From positions 62,001 through 126,000 of the IMG/VR virus record IMGVR_UViG_3300047560_002412: a stretch of 64,000 nucleotides of DNA. One strand, written 5' to 3'. A program made the translations under genes and the position numbers. The stretch comes from a virus. Under the pieces are notes generated by a model. The model saw only the letters and a list, made by a program, of their open reading frames with translations. It was not told where the DNA came from and did no database searches. Of the stretch, positions 32,241 through 43,004 are shown piece after piece (positions within the stretch are counted from its first letter, which is position 1; the number at the start of each line of letters is the position of its first letter).

Positions 32241-33850
32241 TGAAACAACTTAATGTATTGTTTTATCATCCTAACGATCTGTTGTGTTCTCCAATTCAAC
32301 CATTAAGTTTAGGAATTTCATCTTTATATCTAAAAACATATATTGATATAAACAGAACTAACATATCTAATAATTTAAATTGGATAAAACCCGAACAACG
32401 GCAATTATCAGACGACGCTCTTTTAAAACTTTGTAAAGAAAAATCAATTGATATTTTATGCACTGGTCATTATATCTGGAACAATACATTTTTACTAAAT
32501 CAAATAAAAAATATACAAAATAAAAAAACTTTTATAATTGTCGCCGGTGGGCCAAGCATTGACGTAAATGTTAACAAAAACTTTTTTGTTGAAAATCCTG
32601 GAATAGACTATGCTGTATACGGAGCAGGCGAAGTTGCATTTGCGGACCTGGTTGAAAGTATTTTAACAGAAACAAAATTGTTATCATTTAATACTTCTAA
32701 TCTAGGATGGTTTGATAAAGAAAAACAAAAACAAATCGTAGCAGATTTCAAATATGTTCCTGAAATAAAAGTAAGTCCGTATTGTCATAATAAAAAATTA
32801 CTACAAGAAATAGTTCAATACGAATTTGACAATAATTTTGACATATCTTTACCCTACGAGCTAACACGAGGGTGTCCTTATTCTTGTACATTTTGTGATT
32901 GGAACGGTGGTCTTTCTACTAAAGTCTCAAGAAGAAAATTTACCTACCAAGATGAAATTGATTTATTTCAAGAACTAGGAATTAAAAACATATTTTTAGC
33001 AGATGCAAATGTAGGACAATATGATGAAGATGTAGACATGGTTGCTTATTTTGCAAAGAAAAATATAGAAGAAAATGCTAATTTTAAAGTGTTTGGAAAT
33101 CTAAGTAAATTAAGAATAGAAAATAATAAAAAAATTTATAATCTATTATTAGAATCAGATTTAGTTGATCAAACCACAGGCTACGAACTTATATTTTCTA
33201 TCCAAGATATAGACGAACAAGTGCTTAAAAATATTGATAGACCTGACGTTGGTTGGGAAATTCAAAAAGATATCATTTTAAATCTTTTAGAAAAATATCC
33301 TTTAATTAATCCGCAAATACAACTTATACAAGGACTTCCGGGGCAAACCGTTGATTCTTGGAAACGTACACTATCTATTATTTCTCAAATTCCGTGTTTG
33401 CCTTATCCCTTTTTTAGCGAATTACTGCCGGCCAGTCCAGCAGCAGTTGATCCCGATTATCAAGAAAAATTTAAATTTGTATATAGTAATAGCGAAAGAT
33501 TCAGCAATACAGGCTTCTTTAGAGGGAATTTTCCTGCATCGTGTGTAAGTTTTACACAAAGAGATTTTGTAAAAATGACATTAATAACTATGATTTATAC
33601 AACATTATGCCTTATTAAAACACCAAATAAAGATGTTTTAGTTGATAAATTTTTAGAATCTAATGGCTGTAGAATGTTAGAAGAAAATTTATATAATAAC
33701 TGGACTCAGCATGACAAATTCTTTTATACTATAAACTACGATGGGGAATCAGAAATAGTTTCTGCCTGTCAATTTTATTCGTACCCATTGCTTAACACTA
33801 GAACATTTAACGAATTTCTTAAAACTTACTCACAGGAAGTTCAACACTAG
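32240..33850 (+). CDS. B12-binding-type radical SAM enzyme
   Basis: The 536-residue protein has an N-terminal Rossmann-like region with FIIVAGGPSID (about 98-108) and YGAGEVAF, typical of cobalamin-binding radical-SAM enzymes. The C212-x3-C216-x2-C219 motif (TRGCPYSCTFCDWNGG) follows, then LIQGLPGQT in the core. The paralogue at 3512 has the cysteines at the same numbers and the same WGGG/WNGG block. It forms a translational pair with the TauD-like oxygenase, again radical SAM next to oxygenase. Confidence 0.75.
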   Translation: MKQLNVLFYHPNDLLCSPIQPLSLGISSLYLKTYIDINRTNISNNLNWIKPEQRQLSDDALLKLCKEKSIDILCTGHYIWNNTFLLNQIKNIQNKKTFIIVAGGPSIDVNVNKNFFVENPGIDYAVYGAGEVAFADLVESILTETKLLSFNTSNLGWFDKEKQKQIVADFKYVPEIKVSPYCHNKKLLQEIVQYEFDNNFDISLPYELTRGCPYSCTFCDWNGGLSTKVSRRKFTYQDEIDLFQELGIKNIFLADANVGQYDEDVDMVAYFAKKNIEENANFKVFGNLSKLRIENNKKIYNLLLESDLVDQTTGYELIFSIQDIDEQVLKNIDRPDVGWEIQKDIILNLLEKYPLINPQIQLIQGLPGQTVDSWKRTLSIISQIPCLPYPFFSELLPASPAAVDPDYQEKFKFVYSNSERFSNTGFFRGNFPASCVSFTQRDFVKMTLITMIYTTLCLIKTPNKDVLVDKFLESNGCRMLEENLYNNWTQHDKFFYTINYDGESEIVSACQFYSYPLLNTRTFNEFLKTYSQEVQH

Positions 33851-34106
33851 CTGGTAAATCCCAGATCTTTTTCTGTTCAACGCCCTTTCTTTGGGCAAAT
33901 CTTTTAGCATCGCATTTTGAACATACATGAAAAAAATTGTTGCTTAATCTTTTTCTATCAATTTTTCTAATATCTCTTTCAAATTTTTCATCACAATTAT
34001 CGCAAAGAAATAACGCTACGGTCTTGTTTCTAAAATAGGTATGCCCATGACCTAGCTTGCTATTACGAATATATTCTGTTTTTCGTATTTCTGTTTTTAA
34101 GAACAT
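33819..34106 (-). CDS. Small zinc-finger protein
   Basis: The 95-residue basic protein has CDNC (about 35-38) and CSKC (about 62-65) around FERDIRKIDRKRLSNNFFHV, a zinc-ribbon pattern like those in phage HNH-type or regulatory proteins. No HNH residues are evident, so a nucleic-acid-binding regulator is more likely than a nuclease. A late motif ends 5 nt before its ATG. It overlaps the radical-SAM gene tail by 32 nt in convergent orientation. Confidence 0.6.
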   Translation of the reverse strand: MFLKTEIRKTEYIRNSKLGHGHTYFRNKTVALFLCDNCDEKFERDIRKIDRKRLSNNFFHVCSKCDAKRFAQRKGVEQKKIWDLPASVELPVSKF

Positions 34107-34110
34107 ATGT

Positions 34111-34118
34111 TATTTACA
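34111..34118 (-). promoter_or_regulatory. Late promoter motif TGTAAATA, start codon adjacent
   Basis: It ends 5 nt before the ATG at 34106, the same spacing as for the genes at 541, 13031 and 13071, and is divergent from the motif at 34139. Confidence 0.5.
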
Positions 34119-34138
34119 TTTGGCTTTTAAAATATTGG

Positions 34139-34146
34139 GCTAAATA
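34139..34146 (+). promoter_or_regulatory. Late promoter motif GCTAAATA for adhesin operon
   Basis: It lies 30 nt before the ATG of the giant fibre gene at 34176 and probably drives transcription to the terminator near 50050. Confidence 0.6.
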
Positions 34147-34175
34147 TAGAAATAATCCATTTTGTAGGATAGACT

Positions 34176-37100
34176 ATGGCTAGAAAAATAATAGATATTG
34201 GTGCTGTTGGTAATGACGGTACAGGTGATAGCATACGCGATTCGTTCCGTAAAGTTAATGATAACTTTAGAGAATTGTATAGCTCATTAGGTTTAGGCGA
34301 GAACTTAACGTTTAAAGGCCTCGATGATACTCCAACATCGTATGCTGGATACGAAAATTCCATCTTAGCTGTTAATAATACAGAAACAGGAATTCAATTT
34401 AAACAGCTTACAGCAGGTACAGGTATTCAATTAGATTTTACATCTAATACTAACGAAATTACCATTAACACTTTATTTGCTGAAATTTCAGGAGATCCAA
34501 GTCCTCAGCTTGGAGGAAACCTTTCTACTCGATCTGGTGCTACTCAATATAGAATCTTAGATCTAGGCACTACTTCTAACCCATTATTACCTATATACCA
34601 ACACGAAGCTGTTAATAAGAGCTACGCTGATAGCAAAATTTCTCGAGCAGGTGTTGAAGCAATTGATCCAAGAACAGGTTTTGTAAACCCAGATTTTGGT
34701 ACAATGAGCGGTCCGTTGATTCTTTCAAGAGATCCAGAACCTACGGACGATGAAGTTTATGATGGTTTGATTGCTGCCACTAAAAGATATGTTGATAACT
34801 CAGCGTTTGGATCAGCAGTTAACTTATATGTTGCAACATCTGGTCAAGACGAAAGAACTGGTGTTAGTGAGCAATTACAAGGCCGTGCGCTAGCCTATGC
34901 ATATAGAACGATCGAAGCAGCATTAAAACGTGCTGAAGAATTAGTTAATGAATCTCGTTTGGACATTGGACCTTACAAAAAGGTTTTAACCTATAACGAG
35001 GGAGAGTTTAAGTGTACCTTAAGCAGTATTTCAACTGCTCCAAGTTCTGGTTCTGGGTTTACCGGTAAGGTGTACATGAGTGCAGATACCGTAACATTAC
35101 AAACAAGAGGTACCAACTATCGAGTCGGTGATATTATTACACTTGCTGGTGGATCAGGTTCTCCAACAACATTAGAAGTTCTTTCAACTATTTCTAACCC
35201 TGGTGGTATATCAACATTTAGAGTTGTTTCATCTGGTGTATATGATGTGTTGCCAGGTAATACAGCAGTTCCAACTATCAGTGATAGTGAATTTGGTGTT
35301 GGTGCAAAATTTAATGTAACATATAAAGTTAATAATATTGAAATTATATCAGGTGGATCTAGTTATGGTCTAGTATCAGTTCGTATTACTAGAGGAATTG
35401 GAGATACTACAGGGTCTGGAGCTTTTGGTACTGCTGAAGTTGCAGGCGGTATCGTTCAGAGTATTACAATTACTGACCAAGGGTCTGGGTTTACCGTATT
35501 ACCAAACGTAGTTGTAGACCTTCCACGATTTAAAATATATACCAACGGATTGCGAACAGACTTTACCGGAGATGTGTTAAGCGGTGATCCTGTTGCTGCA
35601 CGTGGTAGAGATATTAGGGAAGGCCTATATCTTAAAGGAGAAACTTCGGGTGCATTGGCACAGATCCTTTCTCATAACGGTTCGCTAGATGGCGGCGATG
35701 AAATCTTTGATGTTGATATCAAATACGGTACCTTTGAACTTGGGGAAGAAATTGCCTATGGCGATGTAACTAAGACAATTCAAATTTCTGTTTTAATTGA
35801 ATCTGGTATCTATGAAGAAAACTATCCTTTAAAAGTTCCGCAAAACGTTGCTATTATCGGTGATGAATTTAGACGAGTAATTGTTAAACCTAGGTCCGGT
35901 GAAAGCTCGAGTCCGTGGGCGTTCCAGTATTTTAGAAGAGATTTAGAAATAGACGGACTTACTACAGCCGAACAACTATACGGATATCATTATCTTGCTG
36001 ATCCTACAATGCCTGTTTACCCAATGGTAAACAATCCAGGGCATTTTAGATCTGCCGCAGACCTTTTACAATTAAACAAGGTTTTCTTACAAAATGAAAT
36101 TACTGCATGGATCAATTATCGTGTTACAAATAATGTAACTCCTTTTGACGATACGTTTGAATACAATGAAAGATTATGTGCTCGAGATGTTGGTTTAATT
36201 GTTGATGCTATTGCATTCGATTTACGCTACGGAGGTTATAGTAGATCTGTTTCTTCAGCATTGAAGTATAAAAGCAATGCCAGTGCATTAATAGCAATTA
36301 CTGATCAATTAACACAAACATCAGCTGCATTGGTTCACTTAAATGATCTAGCACAAACTATTATTTCAAATACTGAAATTACAGAAGTTTATAATACTAT
36401 AAAAGCACAGACAATTGATTTGGCATTTGTTTCTGAATTAGGTTCAGGGGCAGTTATTAATGAATTGTTCACTGCGATTGTTGATATTATTAACAATTCT
36501 GGAAGTGTAAATTATCCAAAAAATAACAATGATCTAGACGTATTTTTATGTAACGATGCAAATATTGTTCGAGCTGTAACCTGTCAAGGTCACGGCGGCT
36601 TTATGATGGTACTTGACCCAGAAGGTCAAATTCTTGCTAAGTCACCGTATGCCCAAGAATGTGCAAGTTTTACACGAAGCAAAGATGTTCATGTATTTGC
36701 CGGCGGTATGTTCATTGACGGATTTACAGGAAACTTAAAATTTAAAATAACAGAAGTTGTTACAACAACATTCTTACGTGTTACAGATTTAATGCGTTTG
36801 CCAAATCTTCCAGCATCGTTTATTGTTAACGATACCGTTTATCGAATTAACTATGTTAGAGATTTTGTTTATAGCCCAACCGGTTCTTCAGCATCGCTAA
36901 TCCTTGACGAAGTAACTCCGTGGCCGTTTGGTGTATTTGATTACAATGAAGATATCTGTAGTCGAGACGTTGGTTTAATTTTAGAAGGTGTTGGTTATGA
37001 TTTTGTTCTTGGAACTAACTACCATGCACGAAAAGCAGGTTTTACTTATAGAGAACAAAATGCTGAAGTAGTTGTACAAGAACAGCTTACACTAACTCTT

Positions 37101-40100
37101 GACGCTATTCATTACGCTCATGATTTAGCCTACGCTGCTATCAGTGGTGACGCTGCTAGCCAAGCTACTTTAAGATTAGACGAAACTGCATTAACAACTA
37201 TTATTGAAAATGGCAAAACATTTGCTCCAGCATTGTCATTGATTAATCCGGCATCGATGACAACTAATCAGGCAAATGCCAAAGCGTTGTTATATGCTAA
37301 CATACAATATATTAGAGATCAAGCAATTGGTTGGATCGAAGCACAAGTAGCAGGAAATGTTGCGCCATTTAGTTCGTCGTTTACTTATAATAGTGATCGT
37401 TGTTCTAGAGACATTCAATATATTATTGAAGCCATGTTGTATGATTTTACCTATGGTGGTAATAGTCAATCAAGAGATGCTGCATTAAAATATTATGACG
37501 GAGTTGGAGATTTAGAAGTTCTTCAATTAGGTGCAGGTGAAACAGAAGAAACCATAGCTGCATTAGATTATGTAAAATATCTAGTACAGCAAGTTGTTAG
37601 AAATCTTCCACCGGCTTCTAGTTATTCAGCAACATCAAGACAAACAGGCTCAGCAGGAACCTTAACAGAAGCAACCACACTAGGCAATTTAATTCAAATT
37701 GTTATTGACGTAGTTACTAGTGGCACAAGTGCTGCGCCAACTGCAACATATCCAACATTAACAGGATACAATTCAACTGCACTTGATTCTAGAACAGCAT
37801 TGTTAGCAGCCAAGTCAAGCATACAATCTGATACAATTGATTACATTAATTCAATTGCTAACGTATACGAAATTCTAATGCCTGGTAACAGATCGATGTT
37901 GGCCAACGACTTTACACAAGTTGCTGATATGGGTTATGGTATTATGGTAACCAATGGCGGCTTATTAGAAGCTGTGTCAGTGTTTACTTACTATTGCTAT
38001 ATTTCTTACTATGCACTAAATGGTGGACAGATTCGTTCTGTATCAGGATCAAGTGCCCACGGTGTGTATGCGTTAGTTGCAGAAGGCAGTGATCCATTAG
38101 AGATTCCAACTCCGGTAAGTTTATATTATAATTTGTCACAGGGTGCTACGGTTTATTTTCCTAGTGCGCTATATGCAAACACCGTTGGCGGATTATCACT
38201 TTATGTTAACAATTATGACTATGTACCGTTAAGTAATGGAGAACTTGAGGTTATACACACCGACGGTGATCTTTATAGATATTCTGTTAACTCTGTTGAT
38301 ACACAAGACTTGCCAGCAGGTGTGGCTAAACTTAATATTGCAAGTACAGGTAATTCAACTACCGCAGGTTTAACATATTCTATCCCAAATGGAACTAAAG
38401 TTACAATTAGACAAAATTCGCAGGTGGTATTAACCGGTGACGTTGTTGAAGTTGCTACTAGACCATCTACCGCTCTTAAATTAAACGAAACAGAAAGTGT
38501 ATATCGTGTTCTACAATTTGAAGAATATACCGACGATAATGGTTCACAAATCTGTACGATTACCACAGGTAATCCAGGACAAATTAATTGCACAGCTCAC
38601 GGTCAAATTGCTGGATATATTGTTTCTTTTAGTTCAACAGGAACTTTACCAACCGGAATTACAGCTGGTACAAGATACTTTATTATCAGTGAAGACATAT
38701 CAGAAAATACATTTAGAATTTCCGAATCACGTGGAGGTATTCCAATTGAAATTACCTCTGCTGGTACTGGAACAATAAGTTTTTCACCATACGGTCTTGC
38801 AAGAACAACACTAAGAGAAAACTACAATTATATTGAATTAACTCCATGGTCTCCAAACGAGTTTGTTGGTGCAACTTCAACATTTACCGTAACCGTTGCT
38901 GCGCCAGCAGTATTCACTAGTAATAGTCACGGATTATCATCTGGTGATGTAATTGCATTTACTACAACAGGATCATTACCAGACGGATTATCAATAACTA
39001 AAAATTATTTTGTTCTTTCAACAGGATTATCAACTCATTCGTTTAGAGTCAGTTTAACACCGGGAGGAGATCCTGCAGAAACTACAGGAACACAAACCGG
39101 CGTTCATAGTTGGGGCAAAGTAAAAGGTCGAGTAGGCGATAGTAATTTTGCTGTGGTTCCTATTGGACCAGAAGATAGAACTAGAATTGTTGGAACAAAA
39201 TTTGTATGGATTGGTACTGAATATACTATTATTCAATACGATGCTGAAGGTGTTACCAACGAACCTTATGCAAGAGTCTATCTCGATACACCATTGGTAG
39301 ATGATATCTTAACATTCTCTAGTCCGCCATCTTTAAAAGCCGGTGTTCCAAATAAAACATCTAATGCATCCGGTTCGTTGACTATTCGTATTTCGTTAAC
39401 TCGTGTTACCGGTCACGACCTATTAGAAATTGGTACAGGTTCGTATGCTGATACAAATTATCCAAATGAAATTTATGGCGCTGCGGTCAATCCGTTAAAT
39501 CCTGCAACCGAAACTGCAGAAAGAGGATCGGGTCGTACATTCTATGTAACTACTGACCAATTTGGTAACTTTAACGTCGGACCATATTTCCGTGTTGACC
39601 AAGGTACTGGTCGTGTTACATTCTCCGCAGCGATTGCGTTGAGTAACTTAGACGGTATTGGTTTCAAACGTGGTGTTCCAATTGCTGAATTTTCTACTGA
39701 TTCGTCATTCTCTGATAATGCTACTGATACGGTACCAACAGAAAATGCCACAAGAATTTATTTAGAGAGAAGATTAGGTTTAACTCACACAGGAGAAATT
39801 GTCCCGGATGTTCAATTAATTCCGCAAATAACTGGAGGTTTCATGCCGTTAAATGGTAATTTAACCATGAACGGAGATATGGACCTTGGAACTCATAGAA
39901 TTAAAAATGTTGAAGATCCGGTTGAATTAACTGACGCAGTTAATCTACAAAGTTTAACATTAGATAATTTACAAGACTTTACACCTGGAAATATAGAAGC
40001 GAACGACTTTGTTGTATTCACAGGTAGTGGAAATGAAATTACTAATGCAGCAGTGGTCGGTGATATTTTATTTGATATAGATTCAACGGCCAACACTATA

Positions 40101-41318
40101 GATGCACAAATTCAACCTGGTGTTATTATTAATGCTGATGTTAATTCTAGTGCCGCTATTGATCAATCTAAATTAAACATGACTGCTGCCAGCACTCGTG
40201 CTAGTGCTACAGGTATTGCTCAAGCAGATTTAGGTTTAGCAAGTTTTGACAATTCACAATTTACATCTACCAATGGTTGGATTACCGTTTCAAATAATGG
40301 TTTATTAGTTGGCAAAATTCAACAAATTGGTGCAAGAACCGTTTTAGGTAATTCTAGTGTTACAACAGATAACGTTGCCGCAGTTAACTTTAGTACGGTT
40401 GTTGATGTTGGTGGAGCTATTAAAAAATCTCAATACAATACAACAGGGTACCTAAGAAGAAATAATTCATTATCAAGCACACTTGATTCTGACTATTCTA
40501 TTATTACAGATGCTACTGATTTAACGGTTAACACTCTTGTTAAGAGAGATTCAAATGGCGACTTTGCTGCAAGAACTCTTACATTACAAGATGTTAAATT
40601 AAAACTTTCTTCAGAAACAAGTTCAAGTTTAACACTTGCTAGAAACTCAACTGCAACAGGCGGTACTACACGACTTTATGCCTTTAACGGCCAAGGTGGT
40701 GTTTTAATTGGTTCTGGTTCTTTAACGGCAGATAATACAACCTACTACGACAATAACGCTCATTCGTTTAGAACTCAAGATGGTTTTAGTGCTGCTCCTA
40801 TTAGCTGTTCAAGAGTTACCGCTACAGCACTTACTACAGGTGCAGATACTACGTCGGGTACAATTACTGGTCAATGGATATTGGCTAGTACACCGGGCGG
40901 ATCAACTAAAGGTAATTCAAGATTGCAGGCAACTTATGCTGCTGACCTTGCAGAATTTTACGAGGGAGATCAAGAATACGAAGTTGGAACCGTTCTAGTA
41001 TTTGGTGGTGATAAAGAAGTTACAACAACAAATTCTTTAGGCGATACAAGAGTAGCAGGTGTTGTTTCGGATAATGCAGCATATTCAATGTATGGTGCTT
41101 GTCCAGGATTTAAAAATCAAATTGCCTTACAAGGTCGTGTACCATGTAAGGTAGTTGGAAAAATTAAGAAAGGTGACATCTTAGTAACCAGTAAAATACC
41201 TGGGGTTGCTATTGCATCCACAGGCGATATTAAGACAGGTTCTTCGGTGGGCAAAGCGTTACAAGAATACGATTCAGATCACATTGGCACTATTGAAGTT
41301 GCCGTAGGAAGAACATAA
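34176..41318 (+). CDS. Giant tail-fibre/adhesin protein, 2380 aa
   Basis: The N-terminus carries the module IDIGAVGNDGTGDSIRDSF...KVNDNF (6-33) shared with other fibre proteins here. About three copies of a cysteine repeat follow near residues 663-690, 920-945 and 1066-1095 (CARDVGLIVDAIAFD, CSRDVGLILEGVGYD, CSRDIQYIIEAMLYD). A pectate-lyase-like beta region (YALNGGQIRSVSGSSAHGVYA, about 1284-1304) comes next. The last 125 residues (DLAEFYEGDQEYEVGTVLVFG... GRVPCKVVGKIKKGD) resemble C-terminal chaperone or peptidase-G2-like endings of phage fibres. It is probably the main receptor-contacting fibre. Host target unknown. Confidence 0.75.
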   Translation: MARKIIDIGAVGNDGTGDSIRDSFRKVNDNFRELYSSLGLGENLTFKGLDDTPTSYAGYENSILAVNNTETGIQFKQLTAGTGIQLDFTSNTNEITINTLFAEISGDPSPQLGGNLSTRSGATQYRILDLGTTSNPLLPIYQHEAVNKSYADSKISRAGVEAIDPRTGFVNPDFGTMSGPLILSRDPEPTDDEVYDGLIAATKRYVDNSAFGSAVNLYVATSGQDERTGVSEQLQGRALAYAYRTIEAALKRAEELVNESRLDIGPYKKVLTYNEGEFKCTLSSISTAPSSGSGFTGKVYMSADTVTLQTRGTNYRVGDIITLAGGSGSPTTLEVLSTISNPGGISTFRVVSSGVYDVLPGNTAVPTISDSEFGVGAKFNVTYKVNNIEIISGGSSYGLVSVRITRGIGDTTGSGAFGTAEVAGGIVQSITITDQGSGFTVLPNVVVDLPRFKIYTNGLRTDFTGDVLSGDPVAARGRDIREGLYLKGETSGALAQILSHNGSLDGGDEIFDVDIKYGTFELGEEIAYGDVTKTIQISVLIESGIYEENYPLKVPQNVAIIGDEFRRVIVKPRSGESSSPWAFQYFRRDLEIDGLTTAEQLYGYHYLADPTMPVYPMVNNPGHFRSAADLLQLNKVFLQNEITAWINYRVTNNVTPFDDTFEYNERLCARDVGLIVDAIAFDLRYGGYSRSVSSALKYKSNASALIAITDQLTQTSAALVHLNDLAQTIISNTEITEVYNTIKAQTIDLAFVSELGSGAVINELFTAIVDIINNSGSVNYPKNNNDLDVFLCNDANIVRAVTCQGHGGFMMVLDPEGQILAKSPYAQECASFTRSKDVHVFAGGMFIDGFTGNLKFKITEVVTTTFLRVTDLMRLPNLPASFIVNDTVYRINYVRDFVYSPTGSSASLILDEVTPWPFGVFDYNEDICSRDVGLILEGVGYDFVLGTNYHARKAGFTYREQNAEVVVQEQLTLTLDAIHYAHDLAYAAISGDAASQATLRLDETALTTIIENGKTFAPALSLINPASMTTNQANAKALLYANIQYIRDQAIGWIEAQVAGNVAPFSSSFTYNSDRCSRDIQYIIEAMLYDFTYGGNSQSRDAALKYYDGVGDLEVLQLGAGETEETIAALDYVKYLVQQVVRNLPPASSYSATSRQTGSAGTLTEATTLGNLIQIVIDVVTSGTSAAPTATYPTLTGYNSTALDSRTALLAAKSSIQSDTIDYINSIANVYEILMPGNRSMLANDFTQVADMGYGIMVTNGGLLEAVSVFTYYCYISYYALNGGQIRSVSGSSAHGVYALVAEGSDPLEIPTPVSLYYNLSQGATVYFPSALYANTVGGLSLYVNNYDYVPLSNGELEVIHTDGDLYRYSVNSVDTQDLPAGVAKLNIASTGNSTTAGLTYSIPNGTKVTIRQNSQVVLTGDVVEVATRPSTALKLNETESVYRVLQFEEYTDDNGSQICTITTGNPGQINCTAHGQIAGYIVSFSSTGTLPTGITAGTRYFIISEDISENTFRISESRGGIPIEITSAGTGTISFSPYGLARTTLRENYNYIELTPWSPNEFVGATSTFTVTVAAPAVFTSNSHGLSSGDVIAFTTTGSLPDGLSITKNYFVLSTGLSTHSFRVSLTPGGDPAETTGTQTGVHSWGKVKGRVGDSNFAVVPIGPEDRTRIVGTKFVWIGTEYTIIQYDAEGVTNEPYARVYLDTPLVDDILTFSSPPSLKAGVPNKTSNASGSLTIRISLTRVTGHDLLEIGTGSYADTNYPNEIYGAAVNPLNPATETAERGSGRTFYVTTDQFGNFNVGPYFRVDQGTGRVTFSAAIALSNLDGIGFKRGVPIAEFSTDSSFSDNATDTVPTENATRIYLERRLGLTHTGEIVPDVQLIPQITGGFMPLNGNLTMNGDMDLGTHRIKNVEDPVELTDAVNLQSLTLDNLQDFTPGNIEANDFVVFTGSGNEITNAAVVGDILFDIDSTANTIDAQIQPGVIINADVNSSAAIDQSKLNMTAASTRASATGIAQADLGLASFDNSQFTSTNGWITVSNNGLLVGKIQQIGARTVLGNSSVTTDNVAAVNFSTVVDVGGAIKKSQYNTTGYLRRNNSLSSTLDSDYSIITDATDLTVNTLVKRDSNGDFAARTLTLQDVKLKLSSETSSSLTLARNSTATGGTTRLYAFNGQGGVLIGSGSLTADNTTYYDNNAHSFRTQDGFSAAPISCSRVTATALTTGADTTSGTITGQWILASTPGGSTKGNSRLQATYAADLAEFYEGDQEYEVGTVLVFGGDKEVTTTNSLGDTRVAGVVSDNAAYSMYGACPGFKNQIALQGRVPCKVVGKIKKGDILVTSKIPGVAIASTGDIKTGSSVGKALQEYDSDHIGTIEVAVGRT

Positions 41319-41319
41319 T

Positions 41320-42993
41320 ATGGCTAGAAGAGAAATTGATCCAAAACAACCACCAATTCTTTGGGACACCGTTAATTCTGCATTTGAAAAAATTAACGAT
41401 AACTTCATAGAATTATATGCAACAATTGGCGGAGGCGATCCTGTAGATTTAACAGCATTATCAACAGATATTGTTCCTTCAAGTAATTCAATATATGATT
41501 TAGGTTCATCAGCACGACGATGGAAAGATTTATATCTTAGCGGCAACTCAATCCATTTAGGATCAGCAATTTTATCGTCAACTGGAAGCATTGTTAACCT
41601 TCCTGCTGGTTCAACTATTGGTGGACAACTAATTAAAGATCCGATCGAAGCATCATTTAAAACCGTTTCAGTTTCCGGACAAAGTGATATTGTTGCTGAC
41701 AATACCACCGACACATTAACTTTTGTAAACGGCACTGGTATTACAATGACCACGGTAGCTGGCACGGATTCCTTAACTATTACTAATAGCGGTGTTACGC
41801 AGGTAATAGGAACTACTGGTCAAATTGGAGTAAGTGGGACAGGAAAAGGTAATGTAACATTAACTAACCTAGGAGTTACTAGTGCAACAGCCGGTTCTGG
41901 TATCAGTGTAAGTGCAGCCACTGGTGGAATTACAATTGCCAACACTGGCGTTATTAAATTACTTGCAGGTACTGGTATTATTTTAGATCCGTCAATTGGT
42001 ACAGGAACGGTAACAATTACTAACAGCTCTCCTAATATTACACAAAACATTTGGCGTTTTATTGCTGTAGCTGGCCAAAGTTCTTTAGATCCTCAAAATT
42101 CATCGGATATTTTAACCTTTGCAAATGGTACTGGCATTAACATAACAACCAATGCAGGATCCGATACCGTAACCGTAACTAATACAGGCGTTACAAGCAT
42201 TGCCGGCAGTACTGGAATTAGCGTAAGCGCAGGAACAGGAAGTGTTACATTAACTAATACAGGTGTTACTAGTTTATCTGCTGGTGCAGGAATTAGTATA
42301 AGTTCAAGTACTGGTAGCGTTACAATTTCAAATACCAAGGTTGGGTTTGTTAATATTGGTGTGCAAGGCCAAGATTCTTGTATTGCAGATGCCGTATCGG
42401 ATACCTTAACATTTATTGCAGGAACAGGTATTGAATTATTAACTGATCCAACTAGTGACACCATTACTATTTCTGCAGAAGGAAATATTAAACAAAGTAT
42501 ATTTGGTGAAGATTCTTCATTATTAGTTGATGCTATCAATTCTCAGATTGTAGGTACTATTAATTCATCAGATGGTTATGGAAATACTATTAGTATGAAT
42601 CCAACCTATGGTGTAGTAATTGGAGGTACAGGAGGAGCAAGTGTTATAGGAGCAGCAACAGCTCCTGTATATATTGGTGCGGGACCTAGCGGTACAACCA
42701 CTGGTCCGATAACCATTGGACATTCTGGCAATGCTACAACCGTATTAGGCTCGTTAACTGCAACAAATTTCTTTACAAGTTTAATCGATTCAACAGATTC
42801 GTCAACAATTACCGTTGTTCCAACCGTAGTGTTTAATACCGATGGAACTTTTGAAAATGATTTAATTGTTAGAAATAAACTAACGGTATTTGGATCTATT
42901 GCTGATCATATTAGTACAACAGAATTAAAAGCACTTGTGGCAGCAAGTACAGACTTTGCTGATTTTAAAGCAAGAATAGCAGCATTAGCATAA
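41320..42993 (+). CDS. Repeat-rich tail-fibre protein
   Basis: The 557-residue protein has the N-terminal module SAFEKINDNFIELYATI (20-36), then SIYDLGSSARRWKDLYLSG, a common fibre motif. A set of beta repeats of the type GVTS-AG-GISVS-TG-VTLTNTGVT spans about residues 150-345. The helical C-terminus (DHISTTELKALVAASTDFADF) may trimerise. It starts 1 nt after the giant fibre stop. The repeats may vary in number between related phages. Confidence 0.7.
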   Translation: MARREIDPKQPPILWDTVNSAFEKINDNFIELYATIGGGDPVDLTALSTDIVPSSNSIYDLGSSARRWKDLYLSGNSIHLGSAILSSTGSIVNLPAGSTIGGQLIKDPIEASFKTVSVSGQSDIVADNTTDTLTFVNGTGITMTTVAGTDSLTITNSGVTQVIGTTGQIGVSGTGKGNVTLTNLGVTSATAGSGISVSAATGGITIANTGVIKLLAGTGIILDPSIGTGTVTITNSSPNITQNIWRFIAVAGQSSLDPQNSSDILTFANGTGINITTNAGSDTVTVTNTGVTSIAGSTGISVSAGTGSVTLTNTGVTSLSAGAGISISSSTGSVTISNTKVGFVNIGVQGQDSCIADAVSDTLTFIAGTGIELLTDPTSDTITISAEGNIKQSIFGEDSSLLVDAINSQIVGTINSSDGYGNTISMNPTYGVVIGGTGGASVIGAATAPVYIGAGPSGTTTGPITIGHSGNATTVLGSLTATNFFTSLIDSTDSSTITVVPTVVFNTDGTFENDLIVRNKLTVFGSIADHISTTELKALVAASTDFADFKARIAALA

Positions 42994-43004
42994 CGGAGTG
43001 ATCA

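Noticed and set aside
38273-38593. Minus-strand frames inside the giant fibre gene and other fibre genes
   Set aside because: These mirror the repetitive Thr/Val/Pro-rich coding strand; none has a promoter or ribosome binding site.
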